In this document: positions 18,682-27,051 of the stretch, in pieces
Layout: every line of letters begins with the position of its first letter
Numbering within the stretch: the stretch's first letter is position 1
Assembly: GCF_020144665.1 (NCBI RefSeq)
Contig: NZ_JAAHBQ010000022.1
Span: 1 to 64,000 of the forward strand
Direction of reading: 5' to 3'
DNA from: Oscillatoria salina IIICB1
Lineage (GTDB): Bacteria > Cyanobacteriota > Cyanobacteriia > Cyanobacteriales > SIO1D9
DNA: 64,000 nt
Made by a program: the position numbers and the translations under genes
The notes under the pieces: model-generated
Seen by the model: only the letters and a program-made list of their open reading frames with translations
What the model was told of the DNA's origin: nothing
Databases searched by the model: none

Positions 18682-19077
18682 TTGACTACTCCCCTCCCTC
18701 CGCGTTGCTAAAGGGAGGGGATTCACAAGTAGTTCTCTTTCCTCTTGCCGGCACAGTCAAGTTGCCTCTAGACGCTCAATATGTTGACATATAGCCGCAT
18801 ATATTGCGCTTACTTTTTTGAGTTTTATGCTTTCAAACATCCATCACTCAGCTAGTTTAGTACGCTCCTCGCTCTGAAGAAAGCTTGCAGTGGTTTAGTC
18901 ATACTGCCGTTAGAGCCAATCTAACCGTTGTTTCTTACTTACCGGGATTTCGACCTACTAGAGCGAAGAATCACGTAGATTTTCGTTTTACTCGCGATCA
19001 ACTATTGTACTAACTTTCTAGTTTCTTTTCAATCAAAGTCGCCGTAGAACAGCGAGGCTTTAAACCCATTTTTTTTG
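18682..19077 (-). mobile_element. 396-bp transposase-less IS200/IS605-like element inserted in a Bax inhibitor-1 gene
   Basis: On the minus strand the element starts immediately after TTAC in the host gene (GTAA on plus, 19078-19081) and ends in TCAA (TTGA on plus, 18682-18685), exactly the cleavage signals known for IS608-type elements. Near the left end is a 7-bp hairpin, TCGCTGT-TCT-ACGGCGA. Near the right end is a 9-bp hairpin, CCCCTCCCT/AGGGAGGGG. No ORF resembling TnpA or TnpB is visible inside. Excision restores the host reading frame exactly (TAC then GAAGAT). It is best read as a non-autonomous derivative that relies on a transposase elsewhere. The interior could still encode a structured RNA. 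Confidence 0.8.
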
Positions 19078-19701
19078 GTAAGTACGTGGCAGTATGTAAA
19101 AATCTACCACAGCCACACCTGCAAAGAGAAAAACACCCACCCCAGAAATCGCAATTTCTAGCCAACTCGGTGTATAAACACCAAAGAAGGTCAAAGCTAG
19201 CTGACCAACCAAAACAATCAGCAAAGCGATAACTCCCAGACGGACGGTTTGCGCCAGCGCGATACCATCCTCTTCCGAGAGATTTGAGCCAATTTGTCTG
19301 GCGGCGATAAAAGTTACACCGCAGCCAAGGGCAGCAATGCCAATTCCCTCAATACCAACACCAGGAGTTGCTAAGGCGACAAAGACAATGCCGCTAAGAG
19401 TGTAGCCAGAAAGTAAGCTATACAGTGCCAACAAAGGCAATGCAGTGCTGTTATTTCCTTCTTCAGCAATGCCACGGGCGATGAAAAACAGCACTAACTC
19501 AGCAATCAACGCGCCGATAAATGTCGGCATAAATAGACTTGGGTAGGAGTTCATCACTCCCAAACCGCCATAAGTTCCCAGGGCGGTTAAAATCAGCCCA
19601 CCACCGAGAAAGGGAAGGGCGTTAGCAATGACGTTAGGACCAATCAGAGATTGACCCTTGGCTTTATTCATTGCTTCCCGGAAATTACTTGTGTTGCTCA
19701 T
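19060..19701 (-). CDS. Bax inhibitor-1 family membrane protein, 3' end replaced by an insertion
   Basis: A 213-residue reading frame with about six membrane helices. It matches the Bax inhibitor-1/TMBIM family (soluble N-terminus, GGGLILTALGTYGGLGV, and VAVVDFYILPRTY near the end). Members are calcium-leak or stress-related channel-like proteins. The genuine sequence stops at Tyr208. The last five residues (QKKWV) are read from the inserted mobile element, and the missing last helix lies at 18577-18681. The truncated product lacks the final membrane segment and is probably inactive, although it could still be translated. If the element can excise precisely, function would return. Confidence 0.85.
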   Translation of the reverse strand: MSNTSNFREAMNKAKGQSLIGPNVIANALPFLGGGLILTALGTYGGLGVMNSYPSLFMPTFIGALIAELVLFFIARGIAEEGNNSTALPLLALYSLLSGYTLSGIVFVALATPGVGIEGIGIAALGCGVTFIAARQIGSNLSEEDGIALAQTVRLGVIALLIVLVGQLALTFFGVYTPSWLEIAISGVGVFLFAGVAVVDFYILPRTYQKKWV

Positions 19702-19791
19702 AAATTTTTTTCAGGGATTGTATACCGAAATAATTTTCCAATATCACTATTGTTGCGCTGATGCAAGCTCGGCGCTAGTCCGGAAAACCGA

Positions 19792-19923
19792 TAAAGGGGA
19801 CTGGGGACTGGGGACTGGGGACTGGGAGACAAGGAGGACAGGGAGGACAAGGGAGACAAGGGAAGGGGGAGGATAAACTGATAACTGGTCACTGCTAACT
19901 GTTCACTGAACCCAGTCCCCTTT
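19792..19923. repeat. STRR array bounded by a 13-bp inverted repeat
   Basis: GGGGACTGGGGACT heptamers and GA-rich filler are followed by GATAAACTGATAACTGGTCACTG units. The outer borders are AAAGGGGACTGGG (19792-19804) and CCCAGTCCCCTTT (19911-19923), so the whole array could fold back on itself. It lies between the Bax inhibitor gene and the sigma factor gene. Confidence 0.75.
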
Positions 19924-20091
19924 GCGTAATTCTGCGGACACTGCGCTAGTGCAGTCGGGGTATTTCCGTGAAACAACGATAGTAATTTGTTTTTTCGGTA
20001 AAGACAATAAAGTTAGGTTTTTTACTTGATTTGTTTTGAGATTCATTTTCTCCGATAAACCGATTTGCCCTACTTAATTACTTTGAGGCTC

Positions 20092-20859
20092 ATGACTACT
20101 AAGTCTTTGTCTGCTCGCACAATGGAACTTTTGATTGCTTATTCTCGCAATCCTAGTGTTAAACTTCGCAATCAATTAGTAGAATTGAATACAGGTTTAG
20201 TGCGTAAAGTTGCCCACCAAGTTAACCATCAATGTGCTGAACCTTATGAAGATTTAGAGCAAGTGGGTTTTATTGGTTTGATTCGGGCAATCGAACGTTT
20301 CAACACTCGTTCTGGTTGTGCTTTTAGTTCTTTTGCGATGCCTTATATTCGCGGCGAAATGTTACATTATTTACGTGATAAGGGCAGTATAATGAGAATT
20401 CCTCGTCGCTGGCAAGAACTTCATACTAAAGGGAAAAATTTGCGTAAGGAGTTGACGATCGCTCTTGGTAGAATGCCCAAAGATACGGAAATTGCTAATG
20501 GTTTAGGCGTTTCTCTCCAAGAATGGCGCGAATGCAAGCTAGCTTTACAAAATCGCTTGCTCTTAAGTTTAGATGCTACGGTTGGTTCTTTACCTGATTC
20601 TACAGCGACTTTAGAAGATACTTTGGTCGATCCTCGCTATCACTTAATGCAAAATTGGCAAGAAGATCGCCAACAATTACATGGTGCAATTTCTCAACTT
20701 GAAGAAAAAACTCAGGCGGCGATCGAGTTTGTGTTTCTACGCGATTTACCTCGCAAGGAAGCTGCGAAACGAATTGGTATTAGTCCGATGACGGTAACTC
20801 GTTATCTCCATCGTGGTATCGATCAGTTATCTTCTTTGATGGAACCTCAAGTTGCTTGA
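20092..20859 (+). CDS. sigF: Group 3 RNA polymerase sigma factor, SigF-type
   Basis: The ATG at 20092 gives 255 residues; a TTG at 20065 would add nine unsupported residues. Region 2 (about 20-95) contains EDLEQVGFIGLIRAIERF and FSSFAMPYIRGEMLHYLRD, region 3 spans about 105-165, and region 4 (about 195-250) has the RKEAAKRIGISPMTVTRYL helix-turn-helix. It resembles the SigB/SigF alternative sigma factors, which in cyanobacteria are linked to motility, pili and stress genes. No anti-sigma factor gene is adjacent. The preceding gap contains a repeat array. Confidence 0.88.
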   Translation: MTTKSLSARTMELLIAYSRNPSVKLRNQLVELNTGLVRKVAHQVNHQCAEPYEDLEQVGFIGLIRAIERFNTRSGCAFSSFAMPYIRGEMLHYLRDKGSIMRIPRRWQELHTKGKNLRKELTIALGRMPKDTEIANGLGVSLQEWRECKLALQNRLLLSLDATVGSLPDSTATLEDTLVDPRYHLMQNWQEDRQQLHGAISQLEEKTQAAIEFVFLRDLPRKEAAKRIGISPMTVTRYLHRGIDQLSSLMEPQVA

Positions 20860-20875
20860 TATTTATCAGCAAAAT

Positions 20876-21256
20876 TCAAGTTATATCGAAAGTTGGTTCA
20901 ACAATATCTCCTAAGATTTCTCCGCTTCCCTTGGCTACCCCAAAGGAAGCTCGTTTTTGTTCAATATACTCTTCAAACAAATTAAACAATCTATCAAGAG
21001 CATCTCTTTCGTCTGATGAATAAATAAAGAGAATTTCTGCCCATGAGCGATTGATTTTGAGAGGAAAACATTCCTCCCTAATCCAATTTAAAAAAGTATC
21101 AAATTCTTGTTCTGCTTTGGTTTCCGGTAAGTTATACATATGTTTTGCTATTAGATAGCCATTATAAAAAGACTGGAAAGAAAATATTGAATACCTATTT
21201 AAATATAAAGGAGGTCTTTTTTTTACTTCTTCTAATAACTCAGAAAAGCTTTGCAT
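20876..21256 (-). CDS. Small protein of unknown function, immunity-protein-like
   Basis: A 126-residue soluble, acidic protein. It opens with KKRPPLYLNRYSIFSFQSFYNGY; a similar 'YLN-SI-x-F-x-x-F-x-x-GY' pattern is common in small immunity-like and SUKH-neighbour proteins. That resemblance is only a pattern, and no toxin gene is adjacent. It converges with sigF (16 bp between stops) and ends upstream of the nickel/cobalt cluster on the same strand. Confidence 0.5.
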   Translation of the reverse strand: MQSFSELLEEVKKRPPLYLNRYSIFSFQSFYNGYLIAKHMYNLPETKAEQEFDTFLNWIREECFPLKINRSWAEILFIYSSDERDALDRLFNLFEEYIEQKRASFGVAKGSGEILGDIVEPTFDIT

Positions 21257-21311
21257 GGTTGTTTTTTAGATATCTACATTTATGTATTTATTTTCCCCCA
21301 ATCCCCAATCC

Positions 21312-22088
21312 CTAATCCCCAAAAAAAGGATGTGGTAGCAGAGAGTGGGGTTTTTCTAAACCGTGGGTTTCCATTAAGTCACGATCGCCCATAATCTCTT
21401 TTGGTTGACCATCAGCAATAATTTTACCTCGATCGAGGAGAACGACGCGATCGCAAACTTCTAAAATTAGTTCTAAGTCGTGGGAGGAGATGACAATCGT
21501 TTGGGAAGATTGTTGCAAAAACTCGATTAATCTCCGTCTCGCACCCAAATCTAGGTTAGCGGAAGGCTCATCATACAAGATTATCTGCGGACGCATGGCT
21601 AAAACTGTGGCGATCGCTACCATACATTTTTCCCCACCGGAAAGTTGATGCGGTACGCGATCGCTTAATTTTAATACTCCGGTTGTCGATAATGCTTCCT
21701 CAACTCGCTTTTCTACTTCTGCGGGGGAAAGTCCCATATTTTCGGGACCAAATGCAACATCATCTCGTACACTGGGACAAAATAATTGATCGCTAGGATT
21801 TTGAAATACTAAACCGATTTCTGGACGAAATTCCCCTGTAACTACAGGTTTTTCAACTAAAATAATTTCGCCAGTATAAGGAGATAAAATACCGCAAACT
21901 AATAAAAATAACGTAGTTTTTCCCGCACCATTTCCCCCAATCAAGCCTACTTTTTCTCCTGGTAAAATCTCTAAACTCAATTCCTGGAGAATTTCTGGTT
22001 GTTGGGGATAAGCAAAGGATAACTTCTTAATCGAAATTGCTACTTCCGTTTCTCGTTCAAGATTAACTGGTTGCGTCAGTTTCTCCAT
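21312..22088 (-). CDS. cbiO: Nickel/cobalt ECF-type transporter ATPase (NikO/CbiO)
   Basis: A 258-residue ABC ATPase with all boxes: Walker A GGNGAGKTT, Q-loop VFQNPSDQLF, the CbiO-specific CPSVRDDVAFGPENMGL, signature LSGGE, Walker B ILYDEPSANLD and H-loop SSHD. It powers Ni or Co uptake through the NikM/NikQ membrane complex. The last residues (FFGD) and the stop codon are formed by an STRR heptamer unit (GGGGATTAGGGATTGGGG on minus), so a repeat trimmed or created the C-terminus. It is 13 bp downstream of the permease gene. Confidence 0.92.
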   Translation of the reverse strand: MEKLTQPVNLERETEVAISIKKLSFAYPQQPEILQELSLEILPGEKVGLIGGNGAGKTTLFLLVCGILSPYTGEIILVEKPVVTGEFRPEIGLVFQNPSDQLFCPSVRDDVAFGPENMGLSPAEVEKRVEEALSTTGVLKLSDRVPHQLSGGEKCMVAIATVLAMRPQIILYDEPSANLDLGARRRLIEFLQQSSQTIVISSHDLELILEVCDRVVLLDRGKIIADGQPKEIMGDRDLMETHGLEKPHSLLPHPFFGD

Positions 22089-22101
22089 TATTCCTCACTT
22101 T

Positions 22102-22872
22102 TTACCATAAAATTTCTCCGACAATCAAGCCCACAGCTACTAACAAAGTTAAGCAAAAAGCGATCGTACTCGTGCGATCTATTTCCGCCAAATTATGGTT
22201 GAGACGCTCTCGATCTAAGTTACCATAACCGCGTAGAATCATTGCTTGATAAACTCGCTGGGATTGTTCGTAACTGCGTACTAAAAGACTACCTGTTAAA
22301 CCTGCTAAAATCCGCAAATTCCGTCGAGAAAATATCTCGCTACGAAAACCCCGCAAACGCATCGCTTGTTGCATCGTTGTCAAAGTATTGCCAAATTCTT
22401 CTAAATAACGGTAAGATAGCAATGTCATATCAACGATCGCACTCGGTAATCCTAGCGATCGCAGCGCTTTTATACTTGTTAAAAATGTCGCTGTCCCAAA
22501 CAAAACTAAACTTACTGTTAAAATACAAATAAACCGAGTTACAATCAACAAAACCTGCAAGCAACCTTCTTGTTTGATTGCTAATTCACCAATTTGAAAA
22601 ATTACTGTATCTCCGGTCACAAAAGGCAAAAATATTACTACTGCTGCAATAAACCAACCTGGATAGCGTAACCTACTCAATAAAAACCCCAATGGTAGTC
22701 TTGATAAAATAAACAGTGTCGCCGTTACCAAAACCATTCCTGGTAAGAAAATTAACTCTTGGACAAAAGCAAAAGCAAAAATTAAACTTAGCAATGCTAC
22801 CAGTTTGGAACGCTGTTCCCAGCGATGAATTGGAGATCCTAAATGGGCGTATTTGTCAAGAGCCAATTTCAT
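22102..22872 (-). CDS. cbiQ: Nickel/cobalt ECF-type transporter transmembrane protein (NikQ/CbiQ)
   Basis: A 256-residue membrane protein, usual length for CbiQ/EcfT. It starts with a conserved LDKYAHLGSPIHRW-type segment, has several hydrophobic helices, and carries the coupling motif AMRLRGF followed by a second AMILRGYGN (EcfT A-R-G motifs that touch the ATPase). It sits between nikM (182 bp upstream) and nikO (13 bp downstream). It forms the energy-coupling scaffold for metal uptake. Confidence 0.9.
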   Translation of the reverse strand: MKLALDKYAHLGSPIHRWEQRSKLVALLSLIFAFAFVQELIFLPGMVLVTATLFILSRLPLGFLLSRLRYPGWFIAAVVIFLPFVTGDTVIFQIGELAIKQEGCLQVLLIVTRFICILTVSLVLFGTATFLTSIKALRSLGLPSAIVDMTLLSYRYLEEFGNTLTTMQQAMRLRGFRSEIFSRRNLRILAGLTGSLLVRSYEQSQRVYQAMILRGYGNLDRERLNHNLAEIDRTSTIAFCLTLLVAVGLIVGEILW

Positions 22873-23054
22873 GAAATAGTCAATTAAATTTTTAGCAAAT
22901 AGATTAGATCCTACCCAAAATATAAAGCTTATTTTGATTTATTTATGTCTATCTTTGGGAATAAATTTGATTTGTAAAATCTATTTTTCCGAGCCGCAGT
23001 TACTTATTTTTGAAAAAGGCAAAAACAAAATTGTCAAATTGCACAAGCCTAACT

Positions 23055-23696
23055 TTAGTTATTTGACAAAAGTTCTGGTTTAACTCGCTCCAAAAACGAA
23101 ACTAACATTACTGTAAAAACGCCTTCAATAACTGCTTGAATTGCATAACCTCCTAGAGCAACGAAAATAGCTTTTTGTTCCGTTTCTGCATTAAGATCGG
23201 GTGTAATTGTCGTAATAGTCACAACTGTAAAAATAGCAGCCGAAGTCGCCAAAGCCCCTGCACCAGCGAAAAAAGCAAAAAGTTTAGTACGAAAATTAAA
23301 ACGAGATTCCTGGCTTTTACCTAATCGAAAAAGATGATAAGCTAGTAACGCAGGAATGCCCATCATTGCAGCATTCACCCCTAAAGTAGATAAACCCCCA
23401 TGTTGAAACATTACTGCTTGAAAAAATAAGCCAATTGTAATCGCTGGAAAAGCATAATAACCCAAAAGCACGCCCACAAGTCCGTTTAAAACTAAGTGAA
23501 TGCTCGAAAAACCTAGGGGAATATGAATTAAAGAAGCAACAAAAAAAGCAGCAGTTAGCAAAGAAGCTTTAGGAATCTTTTCTTGAGGACTTTTGTCTTT
23601 GTTAATTTGTCGTAAAGAATACCAGGTTGCGCCGCCAGTAACGGCGTAACCAATAATCGAAACACTGGGAGGAAGAAAACCGTCAGGGATGTGCAT
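23055..23696 (-). CDS. cbiM: Nickel/cobalt-binding S-component (NikM/CbiM)
   Basis: A 213-residue membrane protein that begins MHIPDGFL, the hallmark N-terminus whose Met-His coordinates Ni or Co in this family. Further conserved segments are SSIHLVLNGLVG and MFQHGGLSTLGVNA. It has about six or seven helices. No fused NikN segment is seen; a separate NikL-like protein is encoded just upstream. Nickel is favoured by the NikL-like neighbour and by the absence of a visible cobalamin riboswitch, but cobalt cannot be excluded. Confidence 0.9.
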   Translation of the reverse strand: MHIPDGFLPPSVSIIGYAVTGGATWYSLRQINKDKSPQEKIPKASLLTAAFFVASLIHIPLGFSSIHLVLNGLVGVLLGYYAFPAITIGLFFQAVMFQHGGLSTLGVNAAMMGIPALLAYHLFRLGKSQESRFNFRTKLFAFFAGAGALATSAAIFTVVTITTITPDLNAETEQKAIFVALGGYAIQAVIEGVFTVMLVSFLERVKPELLSNN

Positions 23697-23816
23697 TCTT
23701 ATCTAAGATCTATGGAAATATCGATTCCTAATTGGCACGAGAGGATAATAGTAATTAAATAATCTTTTTCCAGTTTAATTAGTGTTATCAGTCGTTAAAA
23801 TTAAACTTACTCAAGT

Positions 23817-24293
23817 TTAATTTCCAGCTTTTTTTCTGGCAAAAAATAGCGCTGTCCCGACAAATCCCCAAACACCAACAACTGCCATTACTGCTTTTTG
23901 GAGAGGTGTATAGTTAGCATTTGCGGTAGAAAATTGCTCCTCAGTTTCCTGAATTTGAGTTGACTCGCCTACGGGAATAGTAGTAATATCGCCATGACCA
24001 GATTGACGAACTTTTACTTCCCAATTGCCTACTTTTTCTTGGTCTGGTGCAAAAGTAAATTCGCCTTTGTCGTTAGTAGTTCCAGTTAGCCAAGGTGTAG
24101 CGGGATCGTCAGGGGCGTAAACTGTTACTTGAGCATTTGCCATTGGTTCGCCGCCATCATAAATGGCTTTGATTTGTAATGCTTCGGTTTGACGATATTC
24201 GATACTAGCACCGTGGGCTAGGGCTTTGGTTGACCAACTGAGGAAAGAAAAACACACAAGAGGAATTAGATATTTTAGCTGATAATTTTGCAT
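23817..24293 (-). CDS. NikL-like accessory protein of a nickel transporter
   Basis: A 158-residue protein with a signal peptide (about 1-27, ending at ALAHG), a carboxypeptidase-regulatory-like beta-sandwich (about 30-110; GGEPMANAQVTVYAPDDPATPW, TNDKGEFTF) and a C-terminal membrane helix (about 132-152) followed by RKK. This architecture matches the NikL-type component of NikKMLQO nickel importers. After signal cleavage the mature N-terminus starts with a histidine (HGAS), a possible metal ligand. It is 120 bp upstream of nikM. Confidence 0.75.
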   Translation of the reverse strand: MQNYQLKYLIPLVCFSFLSWSTKALAHGASIEYRQTEALQIKAIYDGGEPMANAQVTVYAPDDPATPWLTGTTNDKGEFTFAPDQEKVGNWEVKVRQSGHGDITTIPVGESTQIQETEEQFSTANANYTPLQKAVMAVVGVWGFVGTALFFARKKAGN

Positions 24294-24373
24294 AGTTATT
24301 TGTCTCTAGTGGTGTGGTTTTTATTGGTTATTTTGGCTGAAAAGTTAACAATTAATAACCAACAAGTTTAAGA

Positions 24374-25213
24374 TTATTTGCAGTGACCTTCACCTACATG
24401 ACCTAAACTAGCGATCGCGTTTTCTAACTTTTGATAGTCTTCGCTGCTTAGTTCCGATTGTAAGGTTTCTTGGTCTACTTCTAGTGTGCCATTTGTCGCT
24501 AAAGCTGCCATTGGCTGAAAACCGACTGCTTCTTGGTTGAGAGGATCGTCTGCGGGAGCGTCTGCATCGCCGAAAATATGGTCAAAGTGAAAAGTTGTCT
24601 CGACATCCGCAGTTTCTGTACCTTTAAGAATACCTTTGCGATCGTCACCGACAAATTCGCCACATTGGTAAGTTAAAGGTTGGTTAAACCCAATTACAAA
24701 GTCTACTGTTTCGCCGTCTTTCGTTGCTGTACCATCGAGAACAATTGTTTTGCCTGCGGTGACATCTGTCTCTCCTGGTACAACTTGCCACGATAAAGCA
24801 TTATAATTGCCTGCCGGGGCTTCTTTTTCTGCTACTGTAATTGGTTGAGCATCTGCATCACCTTCAGCTAAATCAATAGTAATTGGTTCGCTGATGAGAA
24901 CTACACTTTCGGAGGCTTTAATTTCTTCAGCAGTATCGGGATCGAAAGGCGGCTCAGTTTGATAAGCTTGAACGTCAGCAAGAGTAACATAGACATTATC
25001 AAAGTTGATTTGCCATCCGTCTTTAGTTACAAATCCTTGACGCACAAAATCTTCACCGTTTGCGACGAGGACGAGGTTGCCTTTTTCCCCAGAACTTGCT
25101 ATAGTCTCACTTTCAGTAGGAGTTTCTACTTCCGCAGTTTCGTTACCGCTACAACTCACAAGTGCGATCGGGGCTAAAAAAGTTAAACTCGCCACTAGCA
25201 ATAAATTTTTCAT
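24374..25213 (-). CDS. Lipoprotein of unknown family, candidate metal-binding component
   Basis: The ATG at 25213 (MKNLLLVASLTFLAP) is chosen because it gives a clean lipoprotein signal with lipobox LVSC; an ATG 63 bp upstream would put a basic extension in front. The product has 279 residues, with an acidic Glu/Thr linker and then a beta-rich domain. Histidine-rich motifs TTFHFDHIFGD and the terminal GHVGEGHC could bind metal. It is the first gene of the nickel/cobalt importer run (80 bp to the NikL-like gene), so it may scavenge metal for it (inference). The family may be DUF4382- or MbnP-like, but I cannot settle this. Confidence 0.65.
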   Translation of the reverse strand: MKNLLLVASLTFLAPIALVSCSGNETAEVETPTESETIASSGEKGNLVLVANGEDFVRQGFVTKDGWQINFDNVYVTLADVQAYQTEPPFDPDTAEEIKASESVVLISEPITIDLAEGDADAQPITVAEKEAPAGNYNALSWQVVPGETDVTAGKTIVLDGTATKDGETVDFVIGFNQPLTYQCGEFVGDDRKGILKGTETADVETTFHFDHIFGDADAPADDPLNQEAVGFQPMAALATNGTLEVDQETLQSELSSEDYQKLENAIASLGHVGEGHCK

Positions 25214-25410
25214 TGCTCTTAATGTTCCTCGAATCTTACAAAACTTTATCTTTCTCATTTTTGCTAGTTTTTTCAATACCCCCAGAGGGCATTTTTGTCT
25301 AAAATTAGGAGTTATTTAAGGTTTATTTCACTTTTTCAGGCTGGTTGTAATTTACTCTCAAAAGTGCTGAGATAAGTAGAGATACTTATGTTGACGGAAA
25401 AAAAATTAAG

Positions 25411-25851
25411 ATGAGAGAGCTAGATCGCGAAAAAACGATTGAACTATTGAACGAGATTATGCAGTTCGAGTTAGCAGGTGTCGTGCGCTACACTCACTAC
25501 TCGTTGATGGTGACGGGACCAAATCGTATTCCCATCGTCCAGTTTTTTCAAGAACAAGCGACGGAATCTTTAACCCACGCGCAACAGGTAGGCGAGATTC
25601 TGACTGGGTTAGAAGGACATCCTACCCAAACTATTGCTCCGATTGAAGAAACTTTCAAACATGAGTTAGAAGCGATTTTAACCGAAAGTCTCAACCACGA
25701 ACGCAAAGCGCTGGATTTGTATAAAGAGTTACTTGATGTTGTCCATGATGCCAGTATTTACTTGGAAGAATTTGCTCGGGGGATGATCGGTCAGGAAGAA
25801 TTGCATAACATCGAAATTAAGAAGATGTTGCGCGATTTTGCTTCGTCTTAG
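25411..25851 (+). CDS. Ferritin-like / bacterioferritin-like diiron protein
   Basis: A 146-residue four-helix-bundle protein. Putative metal ligands are in MQFELAGVVRYTHY, EQATESLTHAQQ, NHERKALDLY and GQEELHNIEI, giving the paired E and ExxH pattern of ferritin-like proteins. It is shorter than classical bacterioferritin and is probably a cyanobacterial ferritin-like subunit for iron storage or detoxification. The FTR1 iron permease starts 26 bp downstream of its stop, so the two are likely cotranscribed and iron-regulated. No clear Fur box was found upstream. Confidence 0.82.
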   Translation: MRELDREKTIELLNEIMQFELAGVVRYTHYSLMVTGPNRIPIVQFFQEQATESLTHAQQVGEILTGLEGHPTQTIAPIEETFKHELEAILTESLNHERKALDLYKELLDVVHDASIYLEEFARGMIGQEELHNIEIKKMLRDFASS

Positions 25852-25877
25852 TTTTTTGCAAATAATTCTTGACAAAA

Positions 25878-26807
25878 ATGGATTTTAGTGCTATATTGCC
25901 GACGTTTGTCGTCACCCTTCGAGAAGGAGTGGAAGCTACGTTAGTTGTAGGAATTGTTTTAGCTTGCTTGAAGAAAGCCGAGCAAACTAAGTTGTATACT
26001 TGGGCTTATGCAGGCGTAGGCGCGGGAATTGCTGCCTCAGTGCTAGTAGGATTGGTATTGTGGGGGACAATCCAAAGATTAGCCACCTCAGAAGCTAATT
26101 ATGCCCCAGTCATCCAGGAATTTTTAGAAGCAGGATTTTGTTTAGTAGCGATCGCCATGCTCAGTTGGATGTTAATCTGGATGACACAACAGGCGAAATC
26201 TGTCAAGTCGGAAGTGGAAGAATCAATTACCGCCGCTATAAAATCAAGTAAGGCTGCGGGTTGGGGCGTTTTTACCCTCATTTTCATCGCCGTTTTGCGC
26301 GAAGGTTTCGAGACAGTATTATTCATTGTCGCTAAATTTCAGGAAGAATGGGTGCTTCCCAGCTTGGGTGCAGTTGCGGGTTTAGTCGGAGCAGTAATTA
26401 TCGGTGTCTTGCTGTTTCAGTTAGGAGTTAAAATTAACTTGCGCTTGTTCTTTCAAGTAATGGGCATTTTCTTGTTAGCGATCGTTGGTGGTTTAGTCGT
26501 GGGAATGCTCAAAGATATTAACACTGGTGTTAGCATACTTGCTCAACTTAATCCTCAGTATGCGGGATTATGTGCTTCCGAGAGTGCATCTTGCATTTTA
26601 GGACCGCAAATTTGGGACGCATCCGACATTTTACCAGACAAAGAATTTCCCGGAATTATCCTCAAATCCTTATTTGGGTATCGAGAGACACTGTATTTAG
26701 TGCAAGGAATAGCTTATGTAGTGTTTATGGCGATCGTGGGAACTCTTTATTTCCAATCTCTGAGCGGCGTTTCAACTACTACGAAAAAAGAACCTTCGGC
26801 AACTTAA
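25878..26807 (+). CDS. FTR1 family iron permease (EfeU-like)
   Basis: The ATG at 25878 gives 309 residues; a TTG at 25869 is three codons upstream. Seven hydrophobic segments are visible. The two REGxE-type iron motifs are TLREGVEATLVVG near the start and VLREGFETVLF near residue 145. This family moves ferric or ferrous iron across the inner membrane, in EfeUOB or oxidase-linked systems. No efeO or efeB is adjacent; the partner here is a ferritin-like gene. A periplasmic-type loop with two cysteines (CASESASC) lies near residue 235. Confidence 0.9.
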   Translation: MDFSAILPTFVVTLREGVEATLVVGIVLACLKKAEQTKLYTWAYAGVGAGIAASVLVGLVLWGTIQRLATSEANYAPVIQEFLEAGFCLVAIAMLSWMLIWMTQQAKSVKSEVEESITAAIKSSKAAGWGVFTLIFIAVLREGFETVLFIVAKFQEEWVLPSLGAVAGLVGAVIIGVLLFQLGVKINLRLFFQVMGIFLLAIVGGLVVGMLKDINTGVSILAQLNPQYAGLCASESASCILGPQIWDASDILPDKEFPGIILKSLFGYRETLYLVQGIAYVVFMAIVGTLYFQSLSGVSTTTKKEPSAT

Positions 26808-26813
26808 ATTTTT

Positions 26814-26840
26814 TCAGGTGCGTTTTCGTAACGCACCTGA
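26814..26840. terminator. Hairpin downstream of the iron permease
   Basis: A perfect 11-bp stem TCAGGTGCGTT/AACGCACCTGA with a TTCGT loop, only 6 bp after the stop codon. The T run precedes rather than follows it on plus, so it may act as a weak terminator or a stability element. Confidence 0.6.
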
Positions 26841-27051
26841 ATCTTACAGGACAATAAGTCAAAAATTTAATATTTTTACTGGCTTTGGCTGACTAAAGAA
26901 TCAATCGAAAAAACTATTCTTGTTCAACTCATAATGAAAATTATTATCTATCGTAGAGAACGAGTTAGTTAGCACATCCTCATTTTTGGAAAACCTTGCT
27001 AGCATAGGCTTCGCTCGCTGATAACTGATAACTGCTCACTGCTATATCGCA

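Noticed and set aside
18682-19077. A HEARO/IscB-type element
   Set aside because: The ends (TTAC and TCAA with subterminal hairpins) fit IS608-type elements better, and no IscB frame is present.
25214-25410. Cobalamin riboswitch upstream of the Ni/Co importer
   Set aside because: No B12-box-like sequence or suitable structure was seen in the divergent spacer.
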